From contig CAYZJI010000001.1 of assembly GCA_964479045.1 (NCBI GenBank), positions 186,001 to 250,000 on the forward strand: a DNA stretch of 64,000 nucleotides, written 5' to 3'. The DNA comes from 2-02-FULL-47-50 sp964479045. GTDB lineage: Bacteria; Pseudomonadota; Gammaproteobacteria; Eutrophobiales; Eutrophobiaceae. Every line of letters begins with the position of its first letter. Within the stretch, counting starts at the first letter, position 1. The notes under the pieces are model-generated. The model had not been told where the DNA came from. It did no database searches and worked only from the letters and a program-made list of their open reading frames with translations. A program made the position numbers and the translations under genes. Below, piece by piece: positions 36,571 through 45,001 of this stretch.

Positions 36571-37162
36571 AGCCCCACGGGCAATCTGGAAAAGCCGCGC
36601 GGTATTGGTCGGCGTGTTCCTGTTGTTTTTTCTGCCGATCCTGTTGTCATGGTATCTGGTGTTTTTTACCAATTACAAACATGGCGGCGGCGTAGAACAC
36701 GGTATTCTGATTACGCCGGCGCAATTGCTGCCGGATGTAACTCTGACTGAGCCCGTGAGCGGCCAGGAGACATCGTTGTATGGCAAGTGGACAATGTTGT
36801 CGCGGGCAACAGCAGACTGTGATGAGGCGTGCCGGGACAATTTTTATCGCATGCGCCAAATTCGCCTGGCGACAGGGAAAGAAATGGGACGTTTGCAGCG
36901 CATAACATTATTTTCCGGCGAAAGAACCACAGCACAGATTGATAACCTTTTCAGGGAATATGAAGGACATCTGCTGCTAATAGAGTCAGAGACTGATCCG
37001 GAATTTGTCTCCACATTAACATTGGAGAATATTGCGTTTGATGGAGGGATATATCTGATCGATCCGGCCGGGTTCCTGATGATGTATTATCCGGCTGCGA
37101 CTGAGCCCGGCGGCATTATCAAGGATCTGAAGCGTCTGCTGCGTATTTCCAAGCTTGATTAA
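36563..37162 (+). CDS. membrane-anchored Sco-like thioredoxin-fold protein
   Basis: 199 residues: one N-terminal membrane helix (about 12-34), then a periplasmic domain. The motif DCDEACRDNFYRMRQIR has the CxxxC spacing of Sco copper chaperones, and the later GGIYLIDPAGFLMMYYP strand pair looks thioredoxin-like. No separate Sco gene follows ctaB, so this may serve that role for CuA. Divergent from classical Sco outside the motif. Confidence 0.7.
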   Translation: MTEAPRAIWKSRAVLVGVFLLFFLPILLSWYLVFFTNYKHGGGVEHGILITPAQLLPDVTLTEPVSGQETSLYGKWTMLSRATADCDEACRDNFYRMRQIRLATGKEMGRLQRITLFSGERTTAQIDNLFREYEGHLLLIESETDPEFVSTLTLENIAFDGGIYLIDPAGFLMMYYPAATEPGGIIKDLKRLLRISKLD

Positions 37163-37182
37163 AAAATAACGGGAATAGTGAA

Positions 37183-38181
37183 GTGAACCACAATCTGATG
37201 ATTAATCTTGCCCGTGTTGCTCTGTTAGTGACGTTTTTTGTTGTGGTGTTGGGCGCGTATGTACGTTTATCAGACGCCGGACTCGGCTGTCCGGACTGGC
37301 CGGGCTGTTATGGGAAATTGATCGTCCCGGAAGATGCCGTCGATCTGGCGGACCTCTATCCGGAACGTCCACTGGAACATGGCAAAGCCTGGAAGGAGAT
37401 GATACATCGTTATGCGGCCGGCACACTGGGCATACTGATTTTTTCACTGGCGGTGCTGTCATGGCAGCGGCGTAAGCTTCATCATGCACAGCCGGTGGTT
37501 CTGCCGTCGCTGCTGGTAGTGCTGGTAATTTTTCAGGCATTGCTTGGCATGTGGACGGTTACACTGTTGTTGAAGCCGGTGATTGTCATGGCACATCTTC
37601 TGGGCGGGCTGACCATACTTTCGTTGCTGTTATGGCTGAATCTGAATCTGGCACAAAAGCGTCAGCCTGTCGATTTGAATGCTGCGCGTCTGCGCCCCTG
37701 GGCCATTGCGGCAACAGTTATGCTGGTATTACAGATTTCGCTGGGGGGTTGGACCAGCGCCAACTACGCTGCACTAGCCTGCCCGGACTTTCCGACGTGC
37801 CAGGGTGAGTGGTGGCCACAGATGGACTTTCGTGAGGGTTTTGTCTTCTGGCGGGGGCTGGGAATAGATTATGAAGGCGGGGTGTTGCATGGTGATGCAC
37901 GGGCCGCGATTCATATGAGTCACCGGATTGGGGCCATACTCACCACCCTGATTGCAGGCGCGGCGGGCGTATCTGCCCTGCTGGACGCCAACCGGGGCAT
38001 CAAAAGGATTGGTGTGGTGATCCTGATCCTGCTCTGCGCCCAGATTGCCCTGGGTATTGCTAATGTTATGTTGCGCCTGCCGTTGCCTGTTGCAGTGGCA
38101 CACAATGGCGTGGCCGCGTTATTATTATTGTCACTGGTGGCCCTGCTTCACCAGTCTGTCATGTCCGGATTCCGGCGGTAA
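37183..38181 (+). CDS. ctaA: CtaA/COX15, haem A synthase
   Basis: Oxidises haem O to haem A. 332 residues, eight membrane helices, with His residues in MIHRYAAGTLG, VMAHLLGG, HMSHRIGAI and VAHNGVAALL. Starts at a GTG (37183); ATG at 37198 is an alternative. Two Cys pairs in CPDWPGCYG and CPDFPTCQG are conserved in the family. Confidence 0.95.
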   Translation: MNHNLMINLARVALLVTFFVVVLGAYVRLSDAGLGCPDWPGCYGKLIVPEDAVDLADLYPERPLEHGKAWKEMIHRYAAGTLGILIFSLAVLSWQRRKLHHAQPVVLPSLLVVLVIFQALLGMWTVTLLLKPVIVMAHLLGGLTILSLLLWLNLNLAQKRQPVDLNAARLRPWAIAATVMLVLQISLGGWTSANYAALACPDFPTCQGEWWPQMDFREGFVFWRGLGIDYEGGVLHGDARAAIHMSHRIGAILTTLIAGAAGVSALLDANRGIKRIGVVILILLCAQIALGIANVMLRLPLPVAVAHNGVAALLLLSLVALLHQSVMSGFRR

Positions 38182-38187
38182 GTAATT

Positions 38188-39102
38188 TTGAACAACACTA
38201 CCAACACTCTGAGCCTTGCCCATTGGCGCGATTATTTTGCGTTGTGCAAACCCAAGATCGTGGGTCTTATCGTATTCACAGCCATAGTCGGCATGTTTAT
38301 GTCCACGCCGGGCATGGTTCCGCTGCAGGCGCTCATTTTCGGTACGCTGGGAATTGGTCTGGCAGCTGCCTCTGCAGCAGCAATCAATCATGTGGTGGAT
38401 CACAAAATCGATTCAGTCATGGCGCGCACCATGCGGCGGCCGTTACCAAAAGGTAACGTCACTATTCAGGGCGCGATTCTGTTTGCATTTCTGCTGGGCG
38501 CTCTCGCGATGCTCATACTGACTTATTTTGTGAATGTGCTGACAGCCGTGTTGACTGCGATTTCCCTGATCGGTTACGGCTTTATCTATTCCATGTATCT
38601 GAAGCGTGCTACGCCACAGAATATCGTCATTGGTGGTGCGGCCGGTGCAGCGCCGCCGGTACTGGGATGGACTGCAGTGACCGGCACGCTGGATCCGCAT
38701 TCATTGTTATTATTTCTGATTATATTTGCCTGGACGCCCCCGCATTTCTGGGCACTTGCCATTTACCGTTGCAATGATTATGCAAGTGTTGATATTCCTA
38801 TGTTGCCAGTGACGCATGGTGTGCCATTCACACGCCTGCATATCCTGCTCTATACAATAGTGTTGTTTATTGTGACATTGTTGCCGTATATCACCTATAT
38901 GAGCGGCCCGGTGTATCTGGCTGGCGCTGTATTGCTCGGCGGTGGATTTTTATACTATGCCATACGCATGCAGCGCGATCACAGTGATCGGCTTGCCATG
39001 CAGACATTTTCCTATTCAATTGTTTATCTCATGGCATTGTTTGCGATACTGCTGATTGATCATTATGTGCCGTTAATTCTGCGCAGTGTTTCCCCCGGCT
39101 GA
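38188..39102 (+). CDS. ctaB: CtaB/CyoE, protohaem IX farnesyltransferase
   Basis: Makes haem O by adding farnesyl to haem B. 304 residues, UbiA-type membrane prenyltransferase with NHVVDHKIDSVMARTMRRP and IIFAWTPPHFWALAIY. No ATG precedes the conserved WRDYFALCKPKIV start, so the TTG at 38188, 6 bp after ctaA, was chosen. The ribosome site is weak. Confidence 0.94.
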   Translation: MNNTTNTLSLAHWRDYFALCKPKIVGLIVFTAIVGMFMSTPGMVPLQALIFGTLGIGLAAASAAAINHVVDHKIDSVMARTMRRPLPKGNVTIQGAILFAFLLGALAMLILTYFVNVLTAVLTAISLIGYGFIYSMYLKRATPQNIVIGGAAGAAPPVLGWTAVTGTLDPHSLLLFLIIFAWTPPHFWALAIYRCNDYASVDIPMLPVTHGVPFTRLHILLYTIVLFIVTLLPYITYMSGPVYLAGAVLLGGGFLYYAIRMQRDHSDRLAMQTFSYSIVYLMALFAILLIDHYVPLILRSVSPG

Positions 39103-39118
39103 TTTGCCAGATTATACG

Positions 39119-39817
39119 ATGCAGTCCAGAGAAGACAGGTTAACTGCATGGTTGTGGCTGGGTCTGCCGATCGTCGTTACGTTGTTTATCGTTATCACCA
39201 TCATTTTTTTTCCCAAACAGATAAAATTTATTATTGAGCAGGAAAATGGCATTGTTGAGCTCGGGACAACCGTGGTCTTGTTGCCGGCTATCATCGCAGG
39301 CGTATTGTGTTTCATGCGGCGCCGTTTGCTTCCTGTTAAATGGCTGGGATACTGGCTGTTGCTGGTAACACTGGGTTGTGTCTACATCGCCGGCGAGGAA
39401 ATCAGCTGGGGACAGCATCTGCTGAGCTGGGGCACTCCGGAATATTTCCAGAAGCTTAATGATCAGAACGAAACCAATATACACAATATGAGCAGTTGGT
39501 TTGATCAAAAGCCGCGGCTGTTGCTCGAAATCTCGATATTGATTGGTGGCGTGATACTGGTGTTGTGGCGAAAATTCATGGGCATTACTTATGCGCGTAG
39601 CGACTGGCGCAGGTGGTTCTGGCCGGATATGCAATGTTTTCCTGCGGCCATTCTGGCCATTGCCGCGCGTCTTCCAGAACGCTATCAAAGTATTACAGGC
39701 AACTGGCCATTGCCGGTGCATATCAGGCTGAGTGAAGTGCAGGAATTGTATTTTGCAGTGTTTTTGCTGATTTACCTGCTTGTTGCTTACAGGCGACTGG
39801 GAAACAGTTCGCAGTAA
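39119..39817 (+). CDS. hypothetical multi-pass membrane protein
   Basis: 232 residues from the ATG at 39119; a GTG at 39086 would overlap ctaB. Five or six membrane segments. The stretch AGEEISWGQHLLSWGTPEYF, then an Asn/Gln-rich loop with ETNIHNMSSW, is a pattern shared by a family of uncharacterised membrane proteins. At the end of the cox operon it may be an extra assembly factor or simply co-transcribed. Confidence 0.75.
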   Translation: MQSREDRLTAWLWLGLPIVVTLFIVITIIFFPKQIKFIIEQENGIVELGTTVVLLPAIIAGVLCFMRRRLLPVKWLGYWLLLVTLGCVYIAGEEISWGQHLLSWGTPEYFQKLNDQNETNIHNMSSWFDQKPRLLLEISILIGGVILVLWRKFMGITYARSDWRRWFWPDMQCFPAAILAIAARLPERYQSITGNWPLPVHIRLSEVQELYFAVFLLIYLLVAYRRLGNSSQ

Positions 39818-39836
39818 ATTGTTTTTGCCGGCAGGT

Positions 39837-39886
39837 TAACTGGTTCACAGTTTTCCGGTGCTGTATCTAACTGTTTCACAGTTTTC
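39837..39886 (+). promoter_or_regulatory. two in-phase dyads, candidate operator
   Basis: Two 19-bp direct repeats with one mismatch at 39837-39855 and 39868-39886, 31 bp start to start (about three helical turns). Each contains AACTG-N5-CAGTT, an inverted repeat. They lie 77 bp before the small glycine-zipper gene. The regulator is unknown. Confidence 0.5.
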
Positions 39887-39962
39887 ATCCTTCCCCTTTG
39901 AACGTAAGGCACCTGATGTCCAGACTTGTGTCCAATCATCAGGTAATTATCAGGAGAATGAA

Positions 39963-40292
39963 ATGAAACAGACCTTACCTATTATTACTTTGTCTGCTTT
40001 GCTGGCTTTTTCGTCCGGTGTTGCTGCCGATGATATTATCGTGGATTCTGCTGTCGGCGGCGCTGTTGGCGGTGCTGTCGGTGGTGTGATCGGTGCTGCT
40101 GTGGGCGGTCGTGACGGCGCCATTATCGGTGCCGGGGTTGGTGCGGCGGCCGGTACGGCGATTAACACTGATCAATACGAAGGTGATGGACATCGTGATT
40201 ATCATTATGAGGATGATGACCACCATCATCATTATTACAACTCCGGCCGCGGCTTCTGTCCTCCTGGACATGCCAAGAAAGGCTGGTGTTAA
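39963..40292 (+). CDS. secreted glycine-zipper, His/Asp-rich protein
   Basis: 109 residues from the ATG at 39963 with a GGAGAA ribosome site. Signal peptide (LPIITLSALLAFSSGVAA), then a run of G-A-V glycine-zipper repeats (AVGGAVGGAVGGVIGAAVGG), then an acidic and His-rich tail (EDDDHHHHYY) and a final C..GWC. Probably located at the outer membrane or periplasm. The tail could bind metal; this is inference. Confidence 0.8.
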   Translation: MKQTLPIITLSALLAFSSGVAADDIIVDSAVGGAVGGAVGGVIGAAVGGRDGAIIGAGVGAAAGTAINTDQYEGDGHRDYHYEDDDHHHHYYNSGRGFCPPGHAKKGWC

Positions 40293-40313
40293 CAAGTTAA
40301 GCAGTTAAACAAG

Positions 40314-40341
40314 AACCGGGGCTATTTGCCCCGGTTTTTTT
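40314..40341 (+). terminator. rho-independent terminator
   Basis: AACCGGGGC (40314-40322), loop TATTT, GCCCCGGTT (40328-40336), then a T run. Ends the glycine-zipper transcript. Confidence 0.88.
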
Positions 40342-40418
40342 ATTATATGTGTGGACGCACTATACGCCGCATTAAGCGTGCTCTCCGCTTTGGCTGAATT
40401 CATACCGTTCCTGATCAG

Positions 40419-40889
40419 TCATATTGTCAGAAACGACCATCTGGAAAACATCGCAGCCTGCCCGTGATAATCTCCCTGTTCATCAATAACATTCCAGACG
40501 ATTGCGCCCTCAATCAGAAATTGTTTACCAGTGGCAGTAATTCGAATACCGCGGCAATCAGTTGCAAATCCATATGCCTGCACTCGTGCCATGAGTTGCG
40601 CCCGATCAGCCTGATTATCCTGGTCAGCCGAGTTTTTTGAAGGCAGTTTTATAAAATGGTTCCAGTCCAGCTCAAACAGGGCCAGAGCATTACGATTCCC
40701 GAAATTGAAAATCGGCACAGCTTCCGTCCCATGTGAAACCAGTACAAATGGCGCATTGAATAATGCCTTGATCGGATCAGATCCCCGATCCGGGTTGTAT
40801 AGTGCCTCGCCGATCCAGTATCTGTAACTGTAATCCAGCCGCTGTGCATGCAGGGGATAAAAGGGATCAGAAAAATCAGGATAATCCAT
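40419..40889 (-). CDS. stand-alone MEKHLA-domain protein
   Basis: 156 residues, a single MEKHLA domain (PAS-like). Visible features: PIFNFGNRNALALFELDW, LPSKNSA, GFATDCRGIRITATGKQF and the GQAAMFSRW end. MEKHLA is known from the C-terminus of plant HD-ZIP III proteins and also occurs alone in bacteria. Its ligand and role are not known. Diverges from the ABC transporter. Confidence 0.85.
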   Translation of the reverse strand: MDYPDFSDPFYPLHAQRLDYSYRYWIGEALYNPDRGSDPIKALFNAPFVLVSHGTEAVPIFNFGNRNALALFELDWNHFIKLPSKNSADQDNQADRAQLMARVQAYGFATDCRGIRITATGKQFLIEGAIVWNVIDEQGDYHGQAAMFSRWSFLTI

Positions 40890-40994
40890 GGCGCAATAAA
40901 TAACCTGTGTTTTATATTATCGTAATGCTTCTGCACGGAAGGCCGCGCCGGTATACAATCAGACCAGTCAGTATTTCACAATAATGGAGCCTGA

Positions 40995-41921
40995 ATGTCG
41001 TCAATTATATCTGTCAAGAATCTTGATAAAACCTATGCCAGCGGCTTTCAGGCGCTGAAAAATGTCAATCTGGAGATTCGTCCTGGTGAAATCTTTGCAT
41101 TGCTGGGGCCAAACGGCGCCGGCAAGACCACCTTGATCAATATCATCTGCGGGATTGTGACACCTTCCGGCGGACAGGTGATCGCCGACGGTCACGACAT
41201 TGTTGCCGATTTTCGTCCGGCCCGGACCAGGATTGGTCTTGTGCCACAGGAGCTTTCCACTGATATGTTTGAGAGTGTCCGGGACACCGTCAATTTCAGC
41301 CGGGGGTTGTTCGGGAAACCCCCCAATCCGGCGGTTGTAGAAAAACTGCTGCGTGATCTGTCTTTGTGGGAAAAGCGGGATTCAAAAATCATGACGCTTT
41401 CCGGCGGCATGAAACGCCGCGTCATGATCGCCAAGGCATTGTCACACGAACCCAAGATCCTGTTTCTGGACGAGCCGACTGCCGGAGTGGATGTGGAGCT
41501 GCGACGTGATATGTGGGAGATGGTTCGTGGTTTGCGCGCCAGTGGCGTGACCATCATTCTGACCACACATTACATAGAAGAGGCCGAGGAAATGGCCGAT
41601 CGGATTGGTGTCATCAGCAAAGGCGAGATCATTGTGGTGGAAGAAAAAAACTTGCTGATGAAGAAACTCGGCAAGAAGCAGCTCACCTTGTATCTGCAGA
41701 GCCCCCTTACATGTGTGCCAGATGATCTGGCATCGTTCCGGCTGGAACTGGTGAACGAAGGTCATGCGCTGGTGTATACCTATGACGTACAGCATGAAGC
41801 GACGGGAATTGCGGGCCTTATGCGGCGTCTTAATGAACACAACATCGATTTTAAAGATATCCATTCCAGCGAAAGCTCGCTGGAAGAAATATTTGTCAGT
41901 CTTGTGAGGAACAACAAATGA
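40995..41921 (+). CDS. ABC exporter ATP-binding protein
   Basis: 308 residues. Walker A LLGPNGAGKTTLI, Q-loop LVPQELS, signature LSGGMKRRVMIAKAL, Walker B ILFLDEPTAGVD and the H-loop TTHYIEEAE. An extra C-terminal domain of about 80 residues is typical of ABC-2 type exporters (drug or polysaccharide). Overlaps its permease partner by 4 bp. Substrate unknown. Confidence 0.93.
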   Translation: MSSIISVKNLDKTYASGFQALKNVNLEIRPGEIFALLGPNGAGKTTLINIICGIVTPSGGQVIADGHDIVADFRPARTRIGLVPQELSTDMFESVRDTVNFSRGLFGKPPNPAVVEKLLRDLSLWEKRDSKIMTLSGGMKRRVMIAKALSHEPKILFLDEPTAGVDVELRRDMWEMVRGLRASGVTIILTTHYIEEAEEMADRIGVISKGEIIVVEEKNLLMKKLGKKQLTLYLQSPLTCVPDDLASFRLELVNEGHALVYTYDVQHEATGIAGLMRRLNEHNIDFKDIHSSESSLEEIFVSLVRNNK

Positions 41922-42679
41922 ATATTTATGCCATCAAGGCCATTTATAATTTTGAAATGGCGCGTACGAGGCGCACTCTGATGCAGAGCATTGCTTCGCC
42001 TGTGCTTTCCACTTCATTGTATTTCGTCGTGTTTGGGGCTGCCATCGGCGGACGCATGGGTGAAATCGATGGGGTAAGTTACGGAGCATTCATTATCCCC
42101 GGCCTGATTATGCTCTTACTGCTAAGTGAAAGCATTTCCAACTCGTCCTTCGGAATATACATGCCAAAGTTTACGGGGACGATTTATGAAGTCCTCTCCG
42201 CCCCGGTTTCATTTATTGAAATCGTTCTCGGTTATGTCGGTGCGGCGGCCACAAAATCCGTAATACTCGGGGTGTTGATACTGGTCACGGCGCGTTTGTT
42301 TGTGGATTACAGTATTGAGCATCCCATATGGATGCTTGGCTTTCTGATCCTGACTTCGGTGACATTCAGCCTGTTTGGTTTCATTATCGGCGTGTGGGCA
42401 GATGGCTTTGAAAAGCTGCAGATCATTCCTTTGATGATCATTACCCCGCTGACTTTTCTGGGCGGCAGTTTCTATTCCATCAACATGCTGCCACCCGTGT
42501 GGCAGACGGTGACCCTGTTCAATCCTGTTGTGTATTTAATCAGCGGTTTCCGCTGGAGTTTCTACGGCGTGGCTGATGTGAATGTGGCGATCAGTCTCGG
42601 CATGACTCTGTTGTTTATGGTTCTCTGCCTGCTCGTTATCGGGTGGATTTTCAGGACAGGCTACAAATTAAAGAACTGA
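41918..42679 (+). CDS. ABC-2 type exporter permease
   Basis: 253 residues, six predicted membrane helices. MARTRRTLMQSIASPVLSTS and PLTFLGGSFYSINMLPP are typical of the ABC-2/YadH-like family. Forms the membrane half of the exporter with the preceding ATPase. YadH-like members are putative exporters of unknown cargo. Confidence 0.9.
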   Translation: MNIYAIKAIYNFEMARTRRTLMQSIASPVLSTSLYFVVFGAAIGGRMGEIDGVSYGAFIIPGLIMLLLLSESISNSSFGIYMPKFTGTIYEVLSAPVSFIEIVLGYVGAAATKSVILGVLILVTARLFVDYSIEHPIWMLGFLILTSVTFSLFGFIIGVWADGFEKLQIIPLMIITPLTFLGGSFYSINMLPPVWQTVTLFNPVVYLISGFRWSFYGVADVNVAISLGMTLLFMVLCLLVIGWIFRTGYKLKN

Positions 42680-42709
42680 ATCCGTATTTATAAAAGAGCA
42701 TGAGCAAAA

Positions 42710-42985
42710 TCAACGGGCCGAGAAAAAGAAAATACACGCGCCTGCAAGAGCAATAATTACTGCAACCCATTTGAGGCCCTGCAAGGACACCGCCTGTGCC
42801 GTATCCATGGTGGCTTTAAGCGCGGGATGGTTCTGAATATATTGTTCAGCAAGGTCCTTGGATTCTTTCAATCCAAGTCCGGTCTTTTCGCGGATGATTT
42901 TTATGGCTTCAATCATGTTGCCATTCGTGAGCGCACTGATGGCTTCAGGTGGAACCACAGGTTTGCCGGGCCAGGGCGTATTCAT
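42710..42985 (-). CDS. membrane-anchored L7/L12 C-terminal-like protein
   Basis: 91 residues. Residues about 25-53 (EAIKIIREKTGLGLKESKDLAEQYI) match the ribosomal L7/L12 C-terminal domain that recruits translation factors. One membrane helix ends the protein (WVAVIIALAGACIFFF). Not a ribosomal protein itself: the dimerising N-terminus is missing. Its partner is unknown. Confidence 0.75.
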   Translation of the reverse strand: MNTPWPGKPVVPPEAISALTNGNMIEAIKIIREKTGLGLKESKDLAEQYIQNHPALKATMDTAQAVSLQGLKWVAVIIALAGACIFFFSAR

Positions 42986-43017
42986 AATGACTCCCGCTTT
43001 AGAGTAAGCTGTTCAGT

Positions 43018-44709
43018 CTACTTTTCCAGCACGTAGTTGCCGGGCGCCGGTGCCAGCGGAGGATGTTGCTCGTTGCCGGGTTTACGCGCTGCCACCATGG
43101 GTCCGCAACGATCATCCAGCCATTTGATCCAGTTGTCCCACCATGAGCCCGGTATTTTTTCAATTTTTTCGCGCCACGTCTCAGGATCCTTCGCGCCACT
43201 GGCATCGCCGGACCAGTAACGGCGTTTGGGCGGATTCACCGGTGGACTGAGAATACCGATGATATGTCCGGAAGTTGCCAGCGTGTAAGTTACCGGTGCA
43301 GGCACAAGACTGGCAATGCGGAACGTTTCTTTCCACGGCGCGATATGATCCTGTTCCGTGCCGACGGCATACAATGGCGCCTGTATCTTGCGCAAATCGA
43401 TCGGGCGACCGGCGATTTTCAGTGCGCCGGGTTTGATCATCTGGTTTTCCAGATAAAACTTGCGCAGATAGAAACTGTGCATTTTCTTCGGCAGGCGTGT
43501 GCAGTCGACATTCCATTGCAGCACATCCAGCGGTGGCGGCGCTTCCCCATAAAGATAATTCTGGATCACATAACGCCAGATCAGATTGTTCGGCCGCAAC
43601 CAGCGGAACGATGAACCCATGTCGCCACCCTCCAGATAGCCTTGCTCATCCATTTTCTGCTCAAGCAATTGAACGCTGTCCTCGGTAATGAAGGCATCAA
43701 TATCACCGGGGCTGTTGAAATCAACCAGCGTGGTCAGCAGGGTCCAGTGGCTCACAGGTGATTCGGTTTTGGTGTCCTGGGCAAGCCATGCCATTAATGC
43801 TGTAAGTAGCGTACCGCCAATGCAGTAACCCAATGCATGGACCGTCGGGACCCCACAGATGTCACGCGCGGTATTGATGATGGCCAGTGCCCCCTTGGTC
43901 AGATAATCATCGAAGGTGATGTTGCTCATCTTCGGCCCGGGGTTCTTCCAACTGGTGACGAAGACCGTATAACCTTTGCTCACGAGAAAACGTACAAGAC
44001 TTTTATCAGGATTGAGATCGAGAATGTAGTACTTGTTGATCCACGGTGCGATGATAACGATTGGTATTGCGTGAACTTTTTCAGTCGTTGGCGTGTATTG
44101 GATCACTTCCAGTAATTCATTGCGGAACACCACTTCACCCGGTGTATTGGCAATATCCTTGCCCACCTTGTAAGTATCTTCCGGCACCATGGTGATGTCG
44201 CCCTTGCCGAGATCTTCAAGCCATAATGCAAAACCGTCCACCAGACTTTGTCCGCCAGTAGACAGGAAACGGTTCAGGGCCGCAGGATTGGTCCAGAGGA
44301 AATTGCTCGGGGAAACCGCATTCAGCATCTGCCTCGCCCAGAACGCGGCGCGGCGCCGGGTCTTGTCCGGCACATTCGGCGTGGTATAGATCGTATCTTC
44401 AATCGCGCGCGTACAGAGCAGGTAATATTCTTTGATGAAATCGAACCACGGATTGTCCACCCAGGCCGGATCCTGAAAGCGTTCGTCATAGGATGCCGGC
44501 GCGACAAAATCCGGAATAAATTTGCCGAGACTGCGCAACGCTACCTGTTGCTGGATTTCAAACAGCGAGTTGTAAAACCGGTCCATGTTTTCATAAAGCT
44601 TCTCAGGGTTTTGGTTCCATGCACCCATGATGGTTGAATAGGCATCCACAATCCCGAAAGGATCAAGGCTGTTCAGCGGCGAACCATTAGTTTCAGTCGT
44701 TTTATTCAC
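43018..44709 (-). CDS. phaC: PhaC, poly(3-hydroxyalkanoate) synthase
   Basis: Polymerises hydroxyacyl-CoA into storage polyester. 563 residues from the GTG at 44709 (weak ribosome site); the frame is open to 44754. Alpha/beta fold; the nucleophile Cys is in HALGYCIGGTLL. The catalytic Asp follows in VGTEQDHIAPWKE and the His in SGHIIGILSPP. Length and motifs fit class I. phaA, phaB and phasins are not adjacent. Confidence 0.92.
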   Translation of the reverse strand: MNKTTETNGSPLNSLDPFGIVDAYSTIMGAWNQNPEKLYENMDRFYNSLFEIQQQVALRSLGKFIPDFVAPASYDERFQDPAWVDNPWFDFIKEYYLLCTRAIEDTIYTTPNVPDKTRRRAAFWARQMLNAVSPSNFLWTNPAALNRFLSTGGQSLVDGFALWLEDLGKGDITMVPEDTYKVGKDIANTPGEVVFRNELLEVIQYTPTTEKVHAIPIVIIAPWINKYYILDLNPDKSLVRFLVSKGYTVFVTSWKNPGPKMSNITFDDYLTKGALAIINTARDICGVPTVHALGYCIGGTLLTALMAWLAQDTKTESPVSHWTLLTTLVDFNSPGDIDAFITEDSVQLLEQKMDEQGYLEGGDMGSSFRWLRPNNLIWRYVIQNYLYGEAPPPLDVLQWNVDCTRLPKKMHSFYLRKFYLENQMIKPGALKIAGRPIDLRKIQAPLYAVGTEQDHIAPWKETFRIASLVPAPVTYTLATSGHIIGILSPPVNPPKRRYWSGDASGAKDPETWREKIEKIPGSWWDNWIKWLDDRCGPMVAARKPGNEQHPPLAPAPGNYVLEK

Positions 44710-45001
44710 AAAGTACCTGCAGGAAAAGAAAAGCGCCTGTATTGAGCGTAGCACCCCTTGTGGGTGAACGCGAACCTAAAACTGTCTCAGGCTTCATTTT
44801 ACACAAATTTTGTTTGGCAGGGCCCCAATAAAGGATCGGATTCACGCAGAAATTAAGGATGGGTCCAGTCCAGCGAACCAAACTGTTTTCTGCGGATCCG
44901 GATATTTCCGGGATTACTGTTGAACAATGCTTGACCATCATTCGCCCTGCGTGGAAACTTTCTATTCTGGAAAGGACCGTGCAAACACTGGGGGTGGCGT
45001 G

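Noticed and set aside
44710..45001. Gap between phaC and the DUF3592 gene with a 79-codon minus frame
   Set aside because: The frame overlaps the phaC start, has no family features, and the gap shows no hairpin or clear promoter.
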